Source: JBDUDR01 sp040002845
Lineage (GTDB): Bacteria > Actinomycetota > Actinomycetes > Propionibacteriales > Nocardioidaceae
Assembly: GCA_040002845.1 (NCBI GenBank)
Contig: JBDUDR010000063.1
Span: forward strand, 1-14,559
Reading direction: 5' to 3'
DNA length: 14,559 nucleotides
Positions 1 to 6,838 of the stretch are shown one piece after another (the stretch's first letter is position 1; each line of letters begins with the position of its first letter). Below the pieces are notes generated by a model. It was not told the DNA's origin. It searched no databases and saw nothing but the letters and a program-made list of their open reading frames with translations. The position numbers were made by a program, and so were the translations under genes.

Positions 1-67
1 CGATGTCCTCGATGACGGCGGCCCCATGATTGGGGTAGACCACCGTTTCGCCGACGGTAAAAGTCAT
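1..67 (-). CDS. carD: CarD-like RNA polymerase-binding transcription regulator (N-terminal fragment)
   Basis: Only the first 22 codons lie in the window; the gene runs off the left edge. The visible start reads MTFTVGETVVYPNHGAAVIE, the typical beginning of actinobacterial CarD proteins, which open with a Tudor-like RNA polymerase interaction domain. CarD binds the RNAP beta subunit and stabilises open promoter complexes, notably at rRNA promoters. The ATG is preceded by a strong purine-rich ribosome binding site (AGGAAGGGG on the minus strand, plus positions 78-86) with a 10-base spacer, which fixes the start. It is divergent from the LpqE-like lipoprotein gene, the same arrangement as carD/lpqE in Mycobacterium tuberculosis. 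The family call is firm despite the short fragment; the C-terminal DNA-binding half cannot be seen. Confidence 0.9.
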   Translation of the reverse strand, partial: MTFTVGETVVYPNHGAAVIEDI

Positions 68-94
68 ATGCGAGTTACCCCTTCCTAGGCCACT

Positions 95-100
95 AGTCTA
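95..100 (-). promoter_or_regulatory. Candidate -10 element for carD
   Basis: The minus strand reads TAGACT here, a TANNNT-type -10 hexamer, 27 bases before the carD ATG. That leaves a short 5' UTR containing the Shine-Dalgarno sequence. I see no good -35 hexamer 16-18 bases upstream, which is common for actinobacterial promoters. Confidence 0.35.
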
Positions 101-310
101 CCACGGCGACCACGCCACGACTTTGGCGTTTGCGCAGGTCAGACGGCAGATTGCTCTTGACAAACTGGGGTGTTTCATGCATTGGCCGATCGAGGCCCGG
201 CTTCCCGGGAGGACCGGGCTGGGCCGCTGGACTCGTGTCGATCGCGCACGACTAGTCTGACCTGCGACGCAGTGCCAACCGCTGAGTGTGCCTTTTGTGG
301 AGGAAACGCC

Positions 311-928
311 GTGCAGGTGATGACGTCGCGCCGGTTGCACCGGAGCCTGCCCGCATGCACCGCCGCCTTGGCCACGATTCTGGTCACCGGATTGTCCGCC
401 GGCTGCAGCACGAACTTCGACGCGCAGACCAACCGGATCTACCAGCCCGCAGCCGGCAGCAACAACCGAGACGGCGACGTGTACGTTCTCAACGCGCTGT
501 TGGTCACCGACGGTACGGGCCTCGGCACGATCTCTGCGGGACTGGTGGACGAGGCGGCTCAAGACGACGCCCTGATCGGCGTCAGCGCCGACTCTCCAGC
601 CGGCAACCGGGTGCAGGGCATGATCCTCACCCGCCGGGTTGACCTGCCCAGCCTGAAGCTTGTCCAACTGTCGGATGCGGGCGACGTCATCCTGAGCGCT
701 GGGAAGCCATTGAACGTCGGCGGCATCATCAACGTCACCTTCACCTTCCGAAACGCCGGACCTGTCACGCTCGAGCTGCCGATCGTCACGAACACGGGCG
801 ACTTCGCCCGCGTGCCCGTCCCGACACCGTCCGCAACGCCGCTCCCGACACCGTCAGCGAGTCCGCTGCTGAACACCACGCAGACTGCGACGACGGCCGG
901 CACCCCGACGGTCAGCCCGACCCCGTAG
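311..928 (+). CDS. lpqE: LpqE-like secreted lipoprotein
   Basis: Predicted 205-aa lipoprotein. I chose GTG at 311 because GGAGGAA (299-305) sits at ideal spacing; the reading frame is open back to 170, but that part has no ribosome binding site. Residues 5-31 form a signal peptide (RRLHR, then a hydrophobic stretch) ending in the lipobox LSAGC, so Cys32 would be lipidated and the protein anchored to the outer face of the membrane. The mature part contains YQPAAGSNNRDGDVYVLNAL and LLVTDGTGLGTISAGLVD, which match the mycobacterial LpqE family; an immunoglobulin-like beta fold is likely. Residues 170-205 are a Pro/Thr/Ser-rich, probably disordered tail. The gene is divergent from carD as in M. 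tuberculosis and convergent with regX3. The molecular function of LpqE proteins is not known to me; the family call is from recognition, not search. Confidence 0.8.
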   Translation: MQVMTSRRLHRSLPACTAALATILVTGLSAGCSTNFDAQTNRIYQPAAGSNNRDGDVYVLNALLVTDGTGLGTISAGLVDEAAQDDALIGVSADSPAGNRVQGMILTRRVDLPSLKLVQLSDAGDVILSAGKPLNVGGIINVTFTFRNAGPVTLELPIVTNTGDFARVPVPTPSATPLPTPSASPLLNTTQTATTAGTPTVSPTP

Positions 929-951
929 CCCTACGAAAGACCCAGCCCGGC

Positions 952-1629
952 TCACACCTCGTACTTGTAGCCGAGTCCGCGCACGGTCACCAGATATCTG
1001 GGGCTCCCCGGATCCGGCTCGATCTTTGCCCGCAGCCGCTTGACGTGCACGTCGAGCGTCTTGGTGTCCCCCACATAGTCGGCGCCCCAGACCCGGTCGA
1101 TGAGCTGGCCGCGGGTCAGCACCCGTCCCGGGTTGCGCAGGAATATCTCCAGCAGCTCGAACTCCTTCAGCGGCAGGCGTACCTCATCACCCTCGACCGT
1201 GACGACATGCCGCTCGACGTCCATGCGCACCCGTCCCGCCTCGAGCGTTGGTGGAAGCGGGTCCGCATCGTGACCTCGCCGGAGCACGGCACGAACCCGC
1301 GCCACCAGCTCGCGGGGGCTGTAGGGCTTGGTGATGTAGTCGTCGGCCCCGAGCTCCAGGCCGACGACCTTGTCAACCTCCGCATCCTTGGCGGTGACCA
1401 TGATCACCGGGACCGCCGACACCTGCCGCAACCGCCGGCAGACCTCGGTGCCCGGTAGCCCGGGCAGCATCAGATCCAGCAGCACGATGTCCGCTCCGGC
1501 CCGGTCGAACTCCGACAGCGCATCCGGCCCGGTGCCGACGACGGCGACGTCGAACCCTTCCTTGCGCAGCATGTACGCGAGGGCGTCGCTGTAGCTCTCT
1601 TCGTCCTCGACCACGAGTACTCGGGTCAC
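952..1629 (-). CDS. regX3: Phosphate-responsive two-component response regulator (OmpR/PhoB family)
   Basis: 225-aa response regulator. Residues 1-118 are a receiver domain with acidic pocket E8/D9, phosphoacceptor D52 (IVLLDLMLPG), T79 and K101 (ITKPYSP). Residues about 127-225 are an OmpR-type winged-helix DNA-binding domain, with LTRGQLIDRVWG and the recognition-helix region TLDVHVKRLRAKIE. Full length for the family. The start is a GTG overlapping the senX3 stop by 4 bp (GTGA), implying translational coupling. With senX3 and the divergent phoU this is the actinobacterial phosphate-limitation system, called SenX3/RegX3 in mycobacteria and PhoR/PhoP in Streptomyces. The phosphorylated regulator would bind PHO-box direct repeats such as the candidate at 2913-2955. 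It ends 23 bp from the convergent lpqE-like gene. The assignment rests on family signature and synteny and is strong. Confidence 0.95.
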   Translation of the reverse strand: MTRVLVVEDEESYSDALAYMLRKEGFDVAVVGTGPDALSEFDRAGADIVLLDLMLPGLPGTEVCRRLRQVSAVPVIMVTAKDAEVDKVVGLELGADDYITKPYSPRELVARVRAVLRRGHDADPLPPTLEAGRVRMDVERHVVTVEGDEVRLPLKEFELLEIFLRNPGRVLTRGQLIDRVWGADYVGDTKTLDVHVKRLRAKIEPDPGSPRYLVTVRGLGYKYEV

Positions 1630-2840
1630 GAAGTGGCCTCCTCAGGCTGGGAGATGCGGTCGGTGGTCGATGCGGGTACGGCGTTCGGCGCGGCGCGCCC
1701 GGCCGGATGCGCTGTCGGACGGTCGACCCGGGAGGGCAATGACAGGGTGAACGACGACCCCTCCCCCTGGACGCTCCAGACCTTCACATCACCACCGTGG
1801 GTGGCGGCGACGTGCTTGACGATGGAAAGTCCGAGGCCCGTGCCGCCGGTGGTGCGCGCACGGGCGGGGTCAACCCGATAGAACCGCTCGAAGATCCGGT
1901 CGATCTCGGTCGGCGCGATGCCGACGCCTTGGTCGGAAACGGTCAGCAGGACCATCGAGCCCTCGTTGCGCGCCGTGACGACCACCCGGGAGCCCTCCGG
2001 GCTGTACGCGACGGCGTTCTCAACCAGGTTGCCGATGGCCGACAGGATCTGCTCGCCACTGCCCAGGACCTCCAGGCCATTCTCTCCGGCCCGCTCCAGA
2101 ACAATCTCCTTGGCCTGCGCGTCGACCCGTGATCGGTCCAGGGATCGCTCCAGCACGGCGTCCACGCTCACCACGGCGGGTTCCTCCAACGGATCATCGC
2201 CCTGGAGCCTGCTCAGTTCGATGATCTGCTGGACAAGTCGCGTCAACCGCTCGCTCTCGTTGCGCATCCGGCCGGCAAACCGGTGCACAGCGGCCGGGTC
2301 GTCGGCAGCTTCGCCCACCGCCTCGGCGAGCAGGGTTATCGCCCCGATCGGGGTCTTGAGCTCGTGGCTGACATTGACCACGAAGTCACGACGGATCGCT
2401 TCGAGCCGTCGCTCCCTAGTCCGGTCGTCGACCAGGGCAAGGACCATCCGGCTGCCCAGCGGAGCCACCCGGGCGGCGACATGATGTGGACTCCGTCCGC
2501 GCGACTTCGTGAGGACGAATTCTTCCTCTCGGATCTCACCGTCTCGCCGTACCTGCTGCACCAACGCGAGCAGTGCGTCGACGGCCAGCCGATTGCCGCG
2601 CACGATGCCCAGCGAGTAAGCCGGAGCGCTGGCCTTCAACACGACGTCGTCGGGGCCGACAACCACCGCCGACGACCGTAAGGCAGCCAAGACGGAGGCC
2701 ACCGCAGGTGGCACGGGCGCATCAGGCGCCGGTGGTACGGCTCGCTGCTCGGCCTCGCTCAACCGCCACGCGAGGACGGACGCAGCGCCCACGGCGGCCC
2801 CGAGCAGGCCGACCAGCAGCGCAGCCACTGTGGAGTCCAC
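1626..2840 (-). CDS. senX3: Phosphate-sensing sensor histidine kinase
   Basis: 404-aa membrane kinase. One N-terminal membrane helix (about residues 4-25) is followed by a Pro/Ala linker and a PAS-like region (about 45-140). The HisKA dimerisation domain has phosphoacceptor H159 in VSHELKTP. The HATPase domain has N box NLVENAVAYS (271-280), G1 DQGVGI (303-308), F box FERFYR and G2 TGGTGLGLSI (331-340). The last 35 residues look disordered. The frame is open back to 3182, antisense to phoU. I place the start at GTG 2840 because it gives the normal family length and begins just before the membrane helix, as in mycobacterial SenX3. There is no Shine-Dalgarno sequence, but TACGAT lies exactly six bases upstream, suggesting a leaderless mRNA. 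It is the first gene of the senX3-regX3 operon and divergent from phoU. PhoU-type proteins are known to restrain the kinase when phosphate is plentiful. Confidence 0.93.
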   Translation of the reverse strand: MDSTVAALLVGLLGAAVGAASVLAWRLSEAEQRAVPPAPDAPVPPAVASVLAALRSSAVVVGPDDVVLKASAPAYSLGIVRGNRLAVDALLALVQQVRRDGEIREEEFVLTKSRGRSPHHVAARVAPLGSRMVLALVDDRTRERRLEAIRRDFVVNVSHELKTPIGAITLLAEAVGEAADDPAAVHRFAGRMRNESERLTRLVQQIIELSRLQGDDPLEEPAVVSVDAVLERSLDRSRVDAQAKEIVLERAGENGLEVLGSGEQILSAIGNLVENAVAYSPEGSRVVVTARNEGSMVLLTVSDQGVGIAPTEIDRIFERFYRVDPARARTTGGTGLGLSIVKHVAATHGGDVKVWSVQGEGSSFTLSLPSRVDRPTAHPAGRAAPNAVPASTTDRISQPEEATS

Positions 2841-2846
2841 ACCACG

Positions 2847-2852
2847 ATCGTA
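2847..2852 (-). promoter_or_regulatory. Candidate leaderless -10 element for senX3-regX3
   Basis: The minus strand reads TACGAT, then six bases, then the GTG at 2840, so transcription would begin at or next to the start codon. No classical -35 is present. Two TCAC cores 10 bases apart lie just upstream on the same strand (2870-2873 and 2860-2863) and could be a weak RegX3 site for autoregulation. Confidence 0.45.
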
Positions 2853-2912
2853 CGCATCAGTGACTCTCCGTGAGGCTTCCGCCGACGACGGCGCCGTGCG
2901 GCTTTTGCGACT

Positions 2913-2955
2913 GTTCATCGTGCGTTCACGCAACATCCCCGCTTGGTCACCTGGA
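2913..2955 (+). promoter_or_regulatory. PHO-box-like direct repeats (candidate RegX3/PhoP operator)
   Basis: Two adjacent 11-base units begin GTTCA (2913-2923, GTTCATCGTGC; 2924-2934, GTTCACGCAAC). A further GGTCACC core begins at 2945, close to two units on. The PhoP box of Streptomyces is built of 11-nt direct repeats with a GTTCACC-like core and is described in the phoU/phoR divergent region, the same place as here. The third core ends about 10 bases before the phoU -10 candidate, the spacing expected when an activator replaces the -35 element. Orientation and position fit activation of phoU and possibly of senX3. Confidence 0.6.
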
Positions 2956-2960
2956 CGTCC

Positions 2961-2966
2961 TACGGT
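2961..2966 (+). promoter_or_regulatory. Candidate leaderless -10 element for phoU
   Basis: TACGGT is followed by exactly six bases and then the phoU ATG at 2973, with no Shine-Dalgarno sequence before the start. No -35 hexamer stands at the expected place; the PHO-box-like repeats occupy that region instead. Confidence 0.45.
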
Positions 2967-2972
2967 TGGCAC

Positions 2973-3626
2973 ATGCGTGAGGCGTACTACGACCAACTCG
3001 ACTCGATCATCCAAGAGCTGGTCGCCATGACCGGCAATGTGCGTGCATTGCTTCGCAACGCCACCTCGTCCCTGCTCAACGCGGACGCGCGCCTGGCCGA
3101 ACAGGTGATCAGTGCAGACGACGAGGTCGACCGCGAGCGAGAGGTCATCGAGGACCGCGCGTTCGAACTGCTTGCCATGCAACAGCCGGTGGCCGGCGAC
3201 CTGCGGATGCTCGTCGCGGGGCTACGGATGGTGGCCGACCTGGAGCGGATGGGAGACCTTTCGGTGCACATCGCCAAGGTCGCCAGGCTCCGGTTCCCCG
3301 CTCGTGCCATCCCTGACCACATCGAAGCCACCATCGCCAAGATGGGCGACGTCGCCGAGCGCATGGTCGGGTCCGCCGCCGAGATCGTCGCCGAGCGCGA
3401 CGTTGATGCCGCACGCGCGCTGGAGGAGCAGGACGACGAGATGGACCAGCTGCGCAGATCGCTCTTCCGCACCCTGCTGTCAGACGAATGGGATGCCGGC
3501 GTCGAGGCCGCCATCGACATCGCGTTGCTGGGCCGCTACTACGAGCGGATCGCCGACCACGCTGTCTCGATGGCCCGACGGGTCGTCTACCTCGTCACTG
3601 GTGAGCACCCGAACACATTGGTGTGA
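2973..3626 (+). CDS. phoU: PhoU phosphate-signalling regulator
   Basis: 217-aa, all-helical cytoplasmic protein made of two PhoU three-helix repeats. Each repeat carries the family metal-binding signature: DLERMGDLSVHIAKVA (about residues 89-104) in the first and RYYERIADHAVSMARR (about 188-203) in the second. The family links the PstSCAB phosphate transporter to the sensor kinase and represses the phosphate-starvation response when phosphate is sufficient. The start MREAYYDQLDS is the usual one for actinobacterial PhoU; ten further in-frame codons upstream (from 2943) overlap the promoter elements and are unlikely to be translated. The gene is divergent from senX3-regX3 and has the PHO-box-like repeats directly upstream, so it is probably part of the regulon it controls. 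pst genes are not in the window. Confidence 0.95.
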   Translation: MREAYYDQLDSIIQELVAMTGNVRALLRNATSSLLNADARLAEQVISADDEVDREREVIEDRAFELLAMQQPVAGDLRMLVAGLRMVADLERMGDLSVHIAKVARLRFPARAIPDHIEATIAKMGDVAERMVGSAAEIVAERDVDAARALEEQDDEMDQLRRSLFRTLLSDEWDAGVEAAIDIALLGRYYERIADHAVSMARRVVYLVTGEHPNTLV

Positions 3627-4142
3627 GCGAAGCAGGGATGCATTTGGGGTAGCCGGAGAGGCTGTTGTGTTTTGAGTGTCCCCGCGTCAGCGGCTGGCCG
3701 GATGTTCGGGGTCAGGACGTCCGCGATGTCTCGCAAGTAAGTGCCGGACATCGCAAAGTGTTACGTTCCGGTAGTCGGCCGGGCCACCGGACAGCATCAC
3801 CGTCACACTTTGTGCAGAGCCAGCCCCCTGAAGACCAGGCCCGCGCCCTCAGAGTGTCTGCATGGCACGAGAGAGCACCATTCTGCGACAGCCTCGATGA
3901 CTACCCAAGATGCATCATCGTTTGCCGGCATGCGAGCCGGTCGATCGCGGCAGCCCGGCGGCGACGGGCATGACCTTAGAGTCGATGAACATGAGCCGCC
4001 GCGCGGTCATCATCGGCGCCTTGGTGCTGGCACGTCGTGGGAGCCACCTATCATCCACAACATCCGCACCTGATCGCACTCACTACCGCTATTGACGCGG
4101 GACAACGCCAACTAAGGGCAGTGGTTGTTCGCATTCACCGGA
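3627..4142. other. Gene-poor stretch between phoU and gpm with possible relics
   Basis: No credible gene fills these 516 bases; the open frames here are short, overlap one another and lack ribosome binding sites. A small hairpin (AGCC, 3651-3654; GGCT, 3660-3663) followed by a T-rich run (to 3673) could end phoU transcription. A perfect 8-bp inverted repeat, GCGATGTC (3723-3730) and GACATCGC (3747-3754) with a 16-base loop, looks like a remnant of a mobile-element end or a regulatory site. At about 3993-4037 a reading frame gives MSRRAVIIGALVLA, like the start of a signal peptide, but it breaks down at once. Pattern and base composition suggest decayed sequence. This is inference. Confidence 0.4.
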
Positions 4143-4161
4143 CCGATCCCGTAGGGACCGG
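4143..4161 (-). terminator. Hairpin terminator after gpm
   Basis: On the minus strand CCGGTCCC and GGGATCGG flank a 3-base loop (TAC), giving an 8-bp stem with one G-U pair, starting 6 bases after the gpm stop codon. It lacks a U-run, which is common for actinobacterial terminators. Confidence 0.5.
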
Positions 4162-4167
4162 GGGACG

Positions 4168-4920
4168 TCAGCGGCCCTGGTTCTTGACGGCCTCGATTGC
4201 GGCCTCCGCCGCCTCCGGGTCGAGGTACTCCCCACCGGGATGCGCCGGCCGCAGGTCTGCCCCCAGCTCGTAGAGCAGCGGGATGCCGGTCGGGATGTTC
4301 AGCCCCACCACCTCGGCGTCGCCGATGCCATCGAGGTGCTTGACCAGGGCCCGCAACGAGTTGCCGTGCGCGGTGACCAGCACGGTGGCCCCGGTGAGCA
4401 GATCGGGCACGATCGCGTCGTACCAATAAGGCAGCATGCGCGCGACAACGTCCTTCAGGCACTCGGTGCGGGGCAGGATCTCGCGGGGCAGGTGCCGATA
4501 GCGGCGATCACCGGACTGGCTGTAAACGTCGGAGTCGTCGATCGGTGGGGGCGGAGTGTCATAGGAGCGGCGCCAGAGCATGAACTGCTCCTCGCCGTAC
4601 TGCTGTCGGGTGGTCTTCTTGTCCTTGCCCTGCAGCGCGCCGTAGTGTCGCTCGTTGAGCCGCCAGCTGCGGCGCACCGCGATCCAGTGCCGGTCCGCCG
4701 TGTCCAGGCACAGGTCGGCGGTTTGAATAGCGCGCCTGAGGACCGACGTGTGCTGGAGGTCTGGCAGGATGCCGCGCGCAGCGAGCAGCTGACCACCTCT
4801 CACACCCTCGGCTCGGCCCTTCGCTGACAGACCGACGTCCACCCAGCCGGTGAACAGGTCCTTGGCGTTCCAGTCACTCTCGCCGTGGCGGAGGAGTACG
4901 AGACGGTACGGCGAACTCAT
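4168..4920 (-). CDS. gpmA: 2,3-bisphosphoglycerate-dependent phosphoglycerate mutase
   Basis: 250-aa cytoplasmic glycolytic enzyme interconverting 3- and 2-phosphoglycerate. The signature LLRHGESDWN carries the phosphorylated catalytic His12 next to Arg11. FTGWVDVGLSAKG, the LRRAIQT segment, the acid/base Glu90 in RLNERHYGALQG, and the second catalytic His185 in VTAHGNSLRALVKHLDGI are all intact. Length matches the dPGM family. It is the last gene of the mshA-ybjN-gpm run, 34 bp after ybjN; the same order with senX3-regX3 nearby occurs in M. tuberculosis (gpm1). The ATG has no Shine-Dalgarno sequence, but a TANNNT hexamer lies exactly six bases upstream, so a separate leaderless transcript besides operon readthrough is possible. 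Called gpm1 in mycobacteria. Confidence 0.96.
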   Translation of the reverse strand: MSSPYRLVLLRHGESDWNAKDLFTGWVDVGLSAKGRAEGVRGGQLLAARGILPDLQHTSVLRRAIQTADLCLDTADRHWIAVRRSWRLNERHYGALQGKDKKTTRQQYGEEQFMLWRRSYDTPPPPIDDSDVYSQSGDRRYRHLPREILPRTECLKDVVARMLPYWYDAIVPDLLTGATVLVTAHGNSLRALVKHLDGIGDAEVVGLNIPTGIPLLYELGADLRPAHPGGEYLDPEAAEAAIEAVKNQGR

Positions 4921-4926
4921 GTCGCG

Positions 4927-4932
4927 ATGCTA
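4927..4932 (-). promoter_or_regulatory. Candidate leaderless -10 element for gpm
   Basis: The minus strand reads TAGCAT, six bases before the gpm ATG, with no Shine-Dalgarno sequence between. No recognisable -35 is seen. It would give gpm its own promoter in the 34-bp gap after ybjN. Confidence 0.35.
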
Positions 4933-4954
4933 TCGAGGAGTCAACCGCGGCTCG

Positions 4955-5467
4955 CTAGTGATCTGCCGGTGGACGCTCCAGCCAGCCGCGAAACGCCTCC
5001 AGGTTGCGGGTGGATTCTCCCCTGGACCGTCGCCACTCCCACTCCTTGCGGATCGAGCTGGCGAAGCCGAGCTCGAGGATGGTGTTGAAGGACTCGTCCG
5101 CATAGCTGAGTACGGAGCCGAGCAGTCGGTCGACCTCATCGGGTGTCACTGACTGCAGGGGTAGTCGCCCATCGAGATAGATGTCGCCGTTGTGGTCGAT
5201 CGCGAAGGCAACGGCGTACTGCTTGAGGTTGCGTTCGAGCAACCAGCGGTAGACCGCTTCGTGGTTCTCGTCCGGGTTGCGGGCCACGAATGCGTGCACC
5301 CCCACCGAATGAGCACCGATGTCGATCGTGCAAGGCGTCTGGAGCTTGCGCTCTCCTGGGAGCGTGATCGTGAAGACGCCGGGACGAGGTTCGTCGAAGC
5401 CGAGCTCGTGTTCCTCGAGATAGCCCCGCACGACGTCGGCGACCGACTCACGCAGGCGCTCTGTCAT
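4955..5467 (-). CDS. YbjN domain-containing protein
   Basis: 170-aa soluble protein of the YbjN family, equivalent in position and content to the gene between mshA and gpm1 in M. tuberculosis (Rv0487). An N-terminal helix (residues 1-20) is followed by an alternating beta/alpha region typical of the type III secretion chaperone-like YbjN fold: VFTITLPGERKLQTPCTIDI, VHAFVARNPDENHEAVYRWLLERN, YAVAFAIDHNGDIYLDGRLPL. The C-terminal part (about 110-165) is helical, with a Trp/Arg-rich stretch KEWEWRR. Its ATG overlaps the mshA stop by 4 bp (ATGA), so it is very likely translationally coupled to mshA. The conserved pairing hints at a link to mycothiol biosynthesis, but no biochemical function is established to my knowledge. 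Confidence 0.85.
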   Translation of the reverse strand: MTERLRESVADVVRGYLEEHELGFDEPRPGVFTITLPGERKLQTPCTIDIGAHSVGVHAFVARNPDENHEAVYRWLLERNLKQYAVAFAIDHNGDIYLDGRLPLQSVTPDEVDRLLGSVLSYADESFNTILELGFASSIRKEWEWRRSRGESTRNLEAFRGWLERPPADH

Positions 5468-6774
5468 TCGGCCAGGGCCAGGGATCTGTCGCGCATGGAC
5501 TCCATCGCCCCAACATAGGCTTCCAGCGTGCGGGCCGCAGTGCCTGCCCAGCCGAAACCGCTGGCGTGTTTAACCGCGGTCTCTCTCATCCGCTCTCGCA
5601 GTTCGTCGTCGCTGATGATTCGCTGCAGGGCATCTGCATAGTCGACCGGGTCGTGGCTCTCGATGAGCAGCCCGGTCTCGTCGTCGCGTACCGCCGTCGT
5701 CAACCCGCCGACGCGAGCGGCCACGACGGGTGTCCCGGTCGCCTGCGCCTCCAGCGCGACCAGGCCGAAGGACTCGTTGTACGACGGCACCACGACGGCG
5801 GTCGCGGCCGCGAACCACGACGCCAGCACCGGCTGTTCAACGGGTGGGATGAACCTGACGATGTCTGTCAGATCCAGTGCGCGGGCCAGCGTGGCAAGGG
5901 CGTGCGGCTGCGCCAGTCCCGACCCCGAGGGCCCTCCCACCAGCGGCACCACCAGCCGGCCACGCAGGTCCGGACGACGGTGCAGCAGCTCGGCGGCGGC
6001 GTACAACAAGACGTCAGGAGCCTTGAGCGGTTGGATGCGGCCGACGAACAGGAGAATGACCGCGTCACGAGGGAGTCCCAGCTCGGCCCGCGCGATGGCC
6101 TGGTCCTGGGGTCGGAAGACCGCGAGGTCGACGCCCGGGTTGACGATCGCGATGCGGGTGGGGTCCGCGCCGTACAGATCGACCAGCTGCCTCGCCTCGT
6201 CGTGTGTGTTGGCCATGAGTACGTCCGCGGCCTCGACAACCTGCTCCTCGCCGATCAGCCGGGCGATCGGCTCGGGAGCGTCTCCCACGGCCAGCGAGAG
6301 GTTCTTGACCTTGCCCATCGTGTGCATCGAATGGACCAGCGGAACTCCCCAGCGATCGGACGCAAGCGCCCCGACCTGGCCCGACAGCCAGTAGTGCGAG
6401 TGCACCAAGTCGTACCAGCCCTGGTCGCGCATGGCTTCGGTGCGGAGCACCTCACGGGCGAACGTGCACAGCTGCCCGGGGAGCTCGTTCTTCGCCAGCC
6501 CTTCGAACGGGCCGGCCACCACGTGGCGTACGACGACGCCGGGGGAAAGGTCGACCACGGGCGGCAGTTCACTGCCGGTCGCGCGAGTGAACACCTCGAC
6601 CTCGACATCCCGCTCCGCCAGCCGCTTGGCCAGCTCGACGACATAGACGTTCATGCCGCCCGCATCGCCGACGCCGGGTTGGTGAAGCGGAGACGTGTGA
6701 ACGCTCAGCATCGCCACGCGGTGCGGCCGTGACCTCCGAGCAACGTCCAGATCGTGCAGTCGAGCAATGCTCAT
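5464..6774 (-). CDS. mshA: D-inositol-3-phosphate glycosyltransferase (mycothiol biosynthesis, step 1)
   Basis: 436-aa GT4-family enzyme transferring GlcNAc from UDP-GlcNAc to 1L-myo-inositol-1-phosphate, the first committed step of mycothiol synthesis. The N-terminal acceptor domain has the MshA hallmark MLSVHTSPLHQPGVGDAGGMNVYVVELA (about residues 22-49) and HSHYWLSG. The C-terminal donor domain has NPGVDLAVF, GRIQPLKAPDVL (R246 and K251 as probable diphosphate ligands) and the EX7E motif ESFGLVALE (E334, E342). I start at ATG 6774 because GGAGG (plus 6783-6787) stands 8 bases upstream; the frame remains open 8 codons further. It heads mshA-ybjN-gpm and lies 64 bp after the neprosin-like gene. 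The presence of mshA places the host among mycothiol-producing Actinomycetes. Confidence 0.96.
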   Translation of the reverse strand: MSIARLHDLDVARRSRPHRVAMLSVHTSPLHQPGVGDAGGMNVYVVELAKRLAERDVEVEVFTRATGSELPPVVDLSPGVVVRHVVAGPFEGLAKNELPGQLCTFAREVLRTEAMRDQGWYDLVHSHYWLSGQVGALASDRWGVPLVHSMHTMGKVKNLSLAVGDAPEPIARLIGEEQVVEAADVLMANTHDEARQLVDLYGADPTRIAIVNPGVDLAVFRPQDQAIARAELGLPRDAVILLFVGRIQPLKAPDVLLYAAAELLHRRPDLRGRLVVPLVGGPSGSGLAQPHALATLARALDLTDIVRFIPPVEQPVLASWFAAATAVVVPSYNESFGLVALEAQATGTPVVAARVGGLTTAVRDDETGLLIESHDPVDYADALQRIISDDELRERMRETAVKHASGFGWAGTAARTLEAYVGAMESMRDRSLALAE

Positions 6775-6802
6775 CGCCTGAACCTCCACGATCTGCAACT
6801 CG

Positions 6803-6815
6803 GGTAGGCGCTACC
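6803..6815. terminator. Small hairpin between the neprosin-like gene and mshA
   Basis: GGTAG and CTACC flank a 3-base loop, a perfect 5-bp stem in the 64-bp gap. It could be a weak terminator for the upstream gene or an operator near the mshA start; no U-run follows. Confidence 0.25.
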
Positions 6816-6838
6816 ACATTCCCGCTCCTGCTCCGAGC

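Noticed and set aside
157..162. TTGACA as a -35 element for lpqE
   Set aside because: No -10-like hexamer lies 16-19 bases downstream, and the site is about 150 bases from the chosen start.
2841..3182. N-terminal extension of SenX3 antisense to phoU
   Set aside because: It overlaps phoU and the PHO-box region and makes the protein longer than the family; the membrane helix expected at the N-terminus begins right after GTG 2840.
3665..4095. Three overlapping short open frames after phoU
   Set aside because: No ribosome binding sites and no domains; mutually overlapping, so treated as noncoding or relic sequence.
5566..6732. 388-codon open frame on the plus strand opposite mshA
   Set aside because: Shadow of the GC-rich mshA codons: rich in Arg/Gln/His/Val, no recognisable domain, no ribosome binding site.
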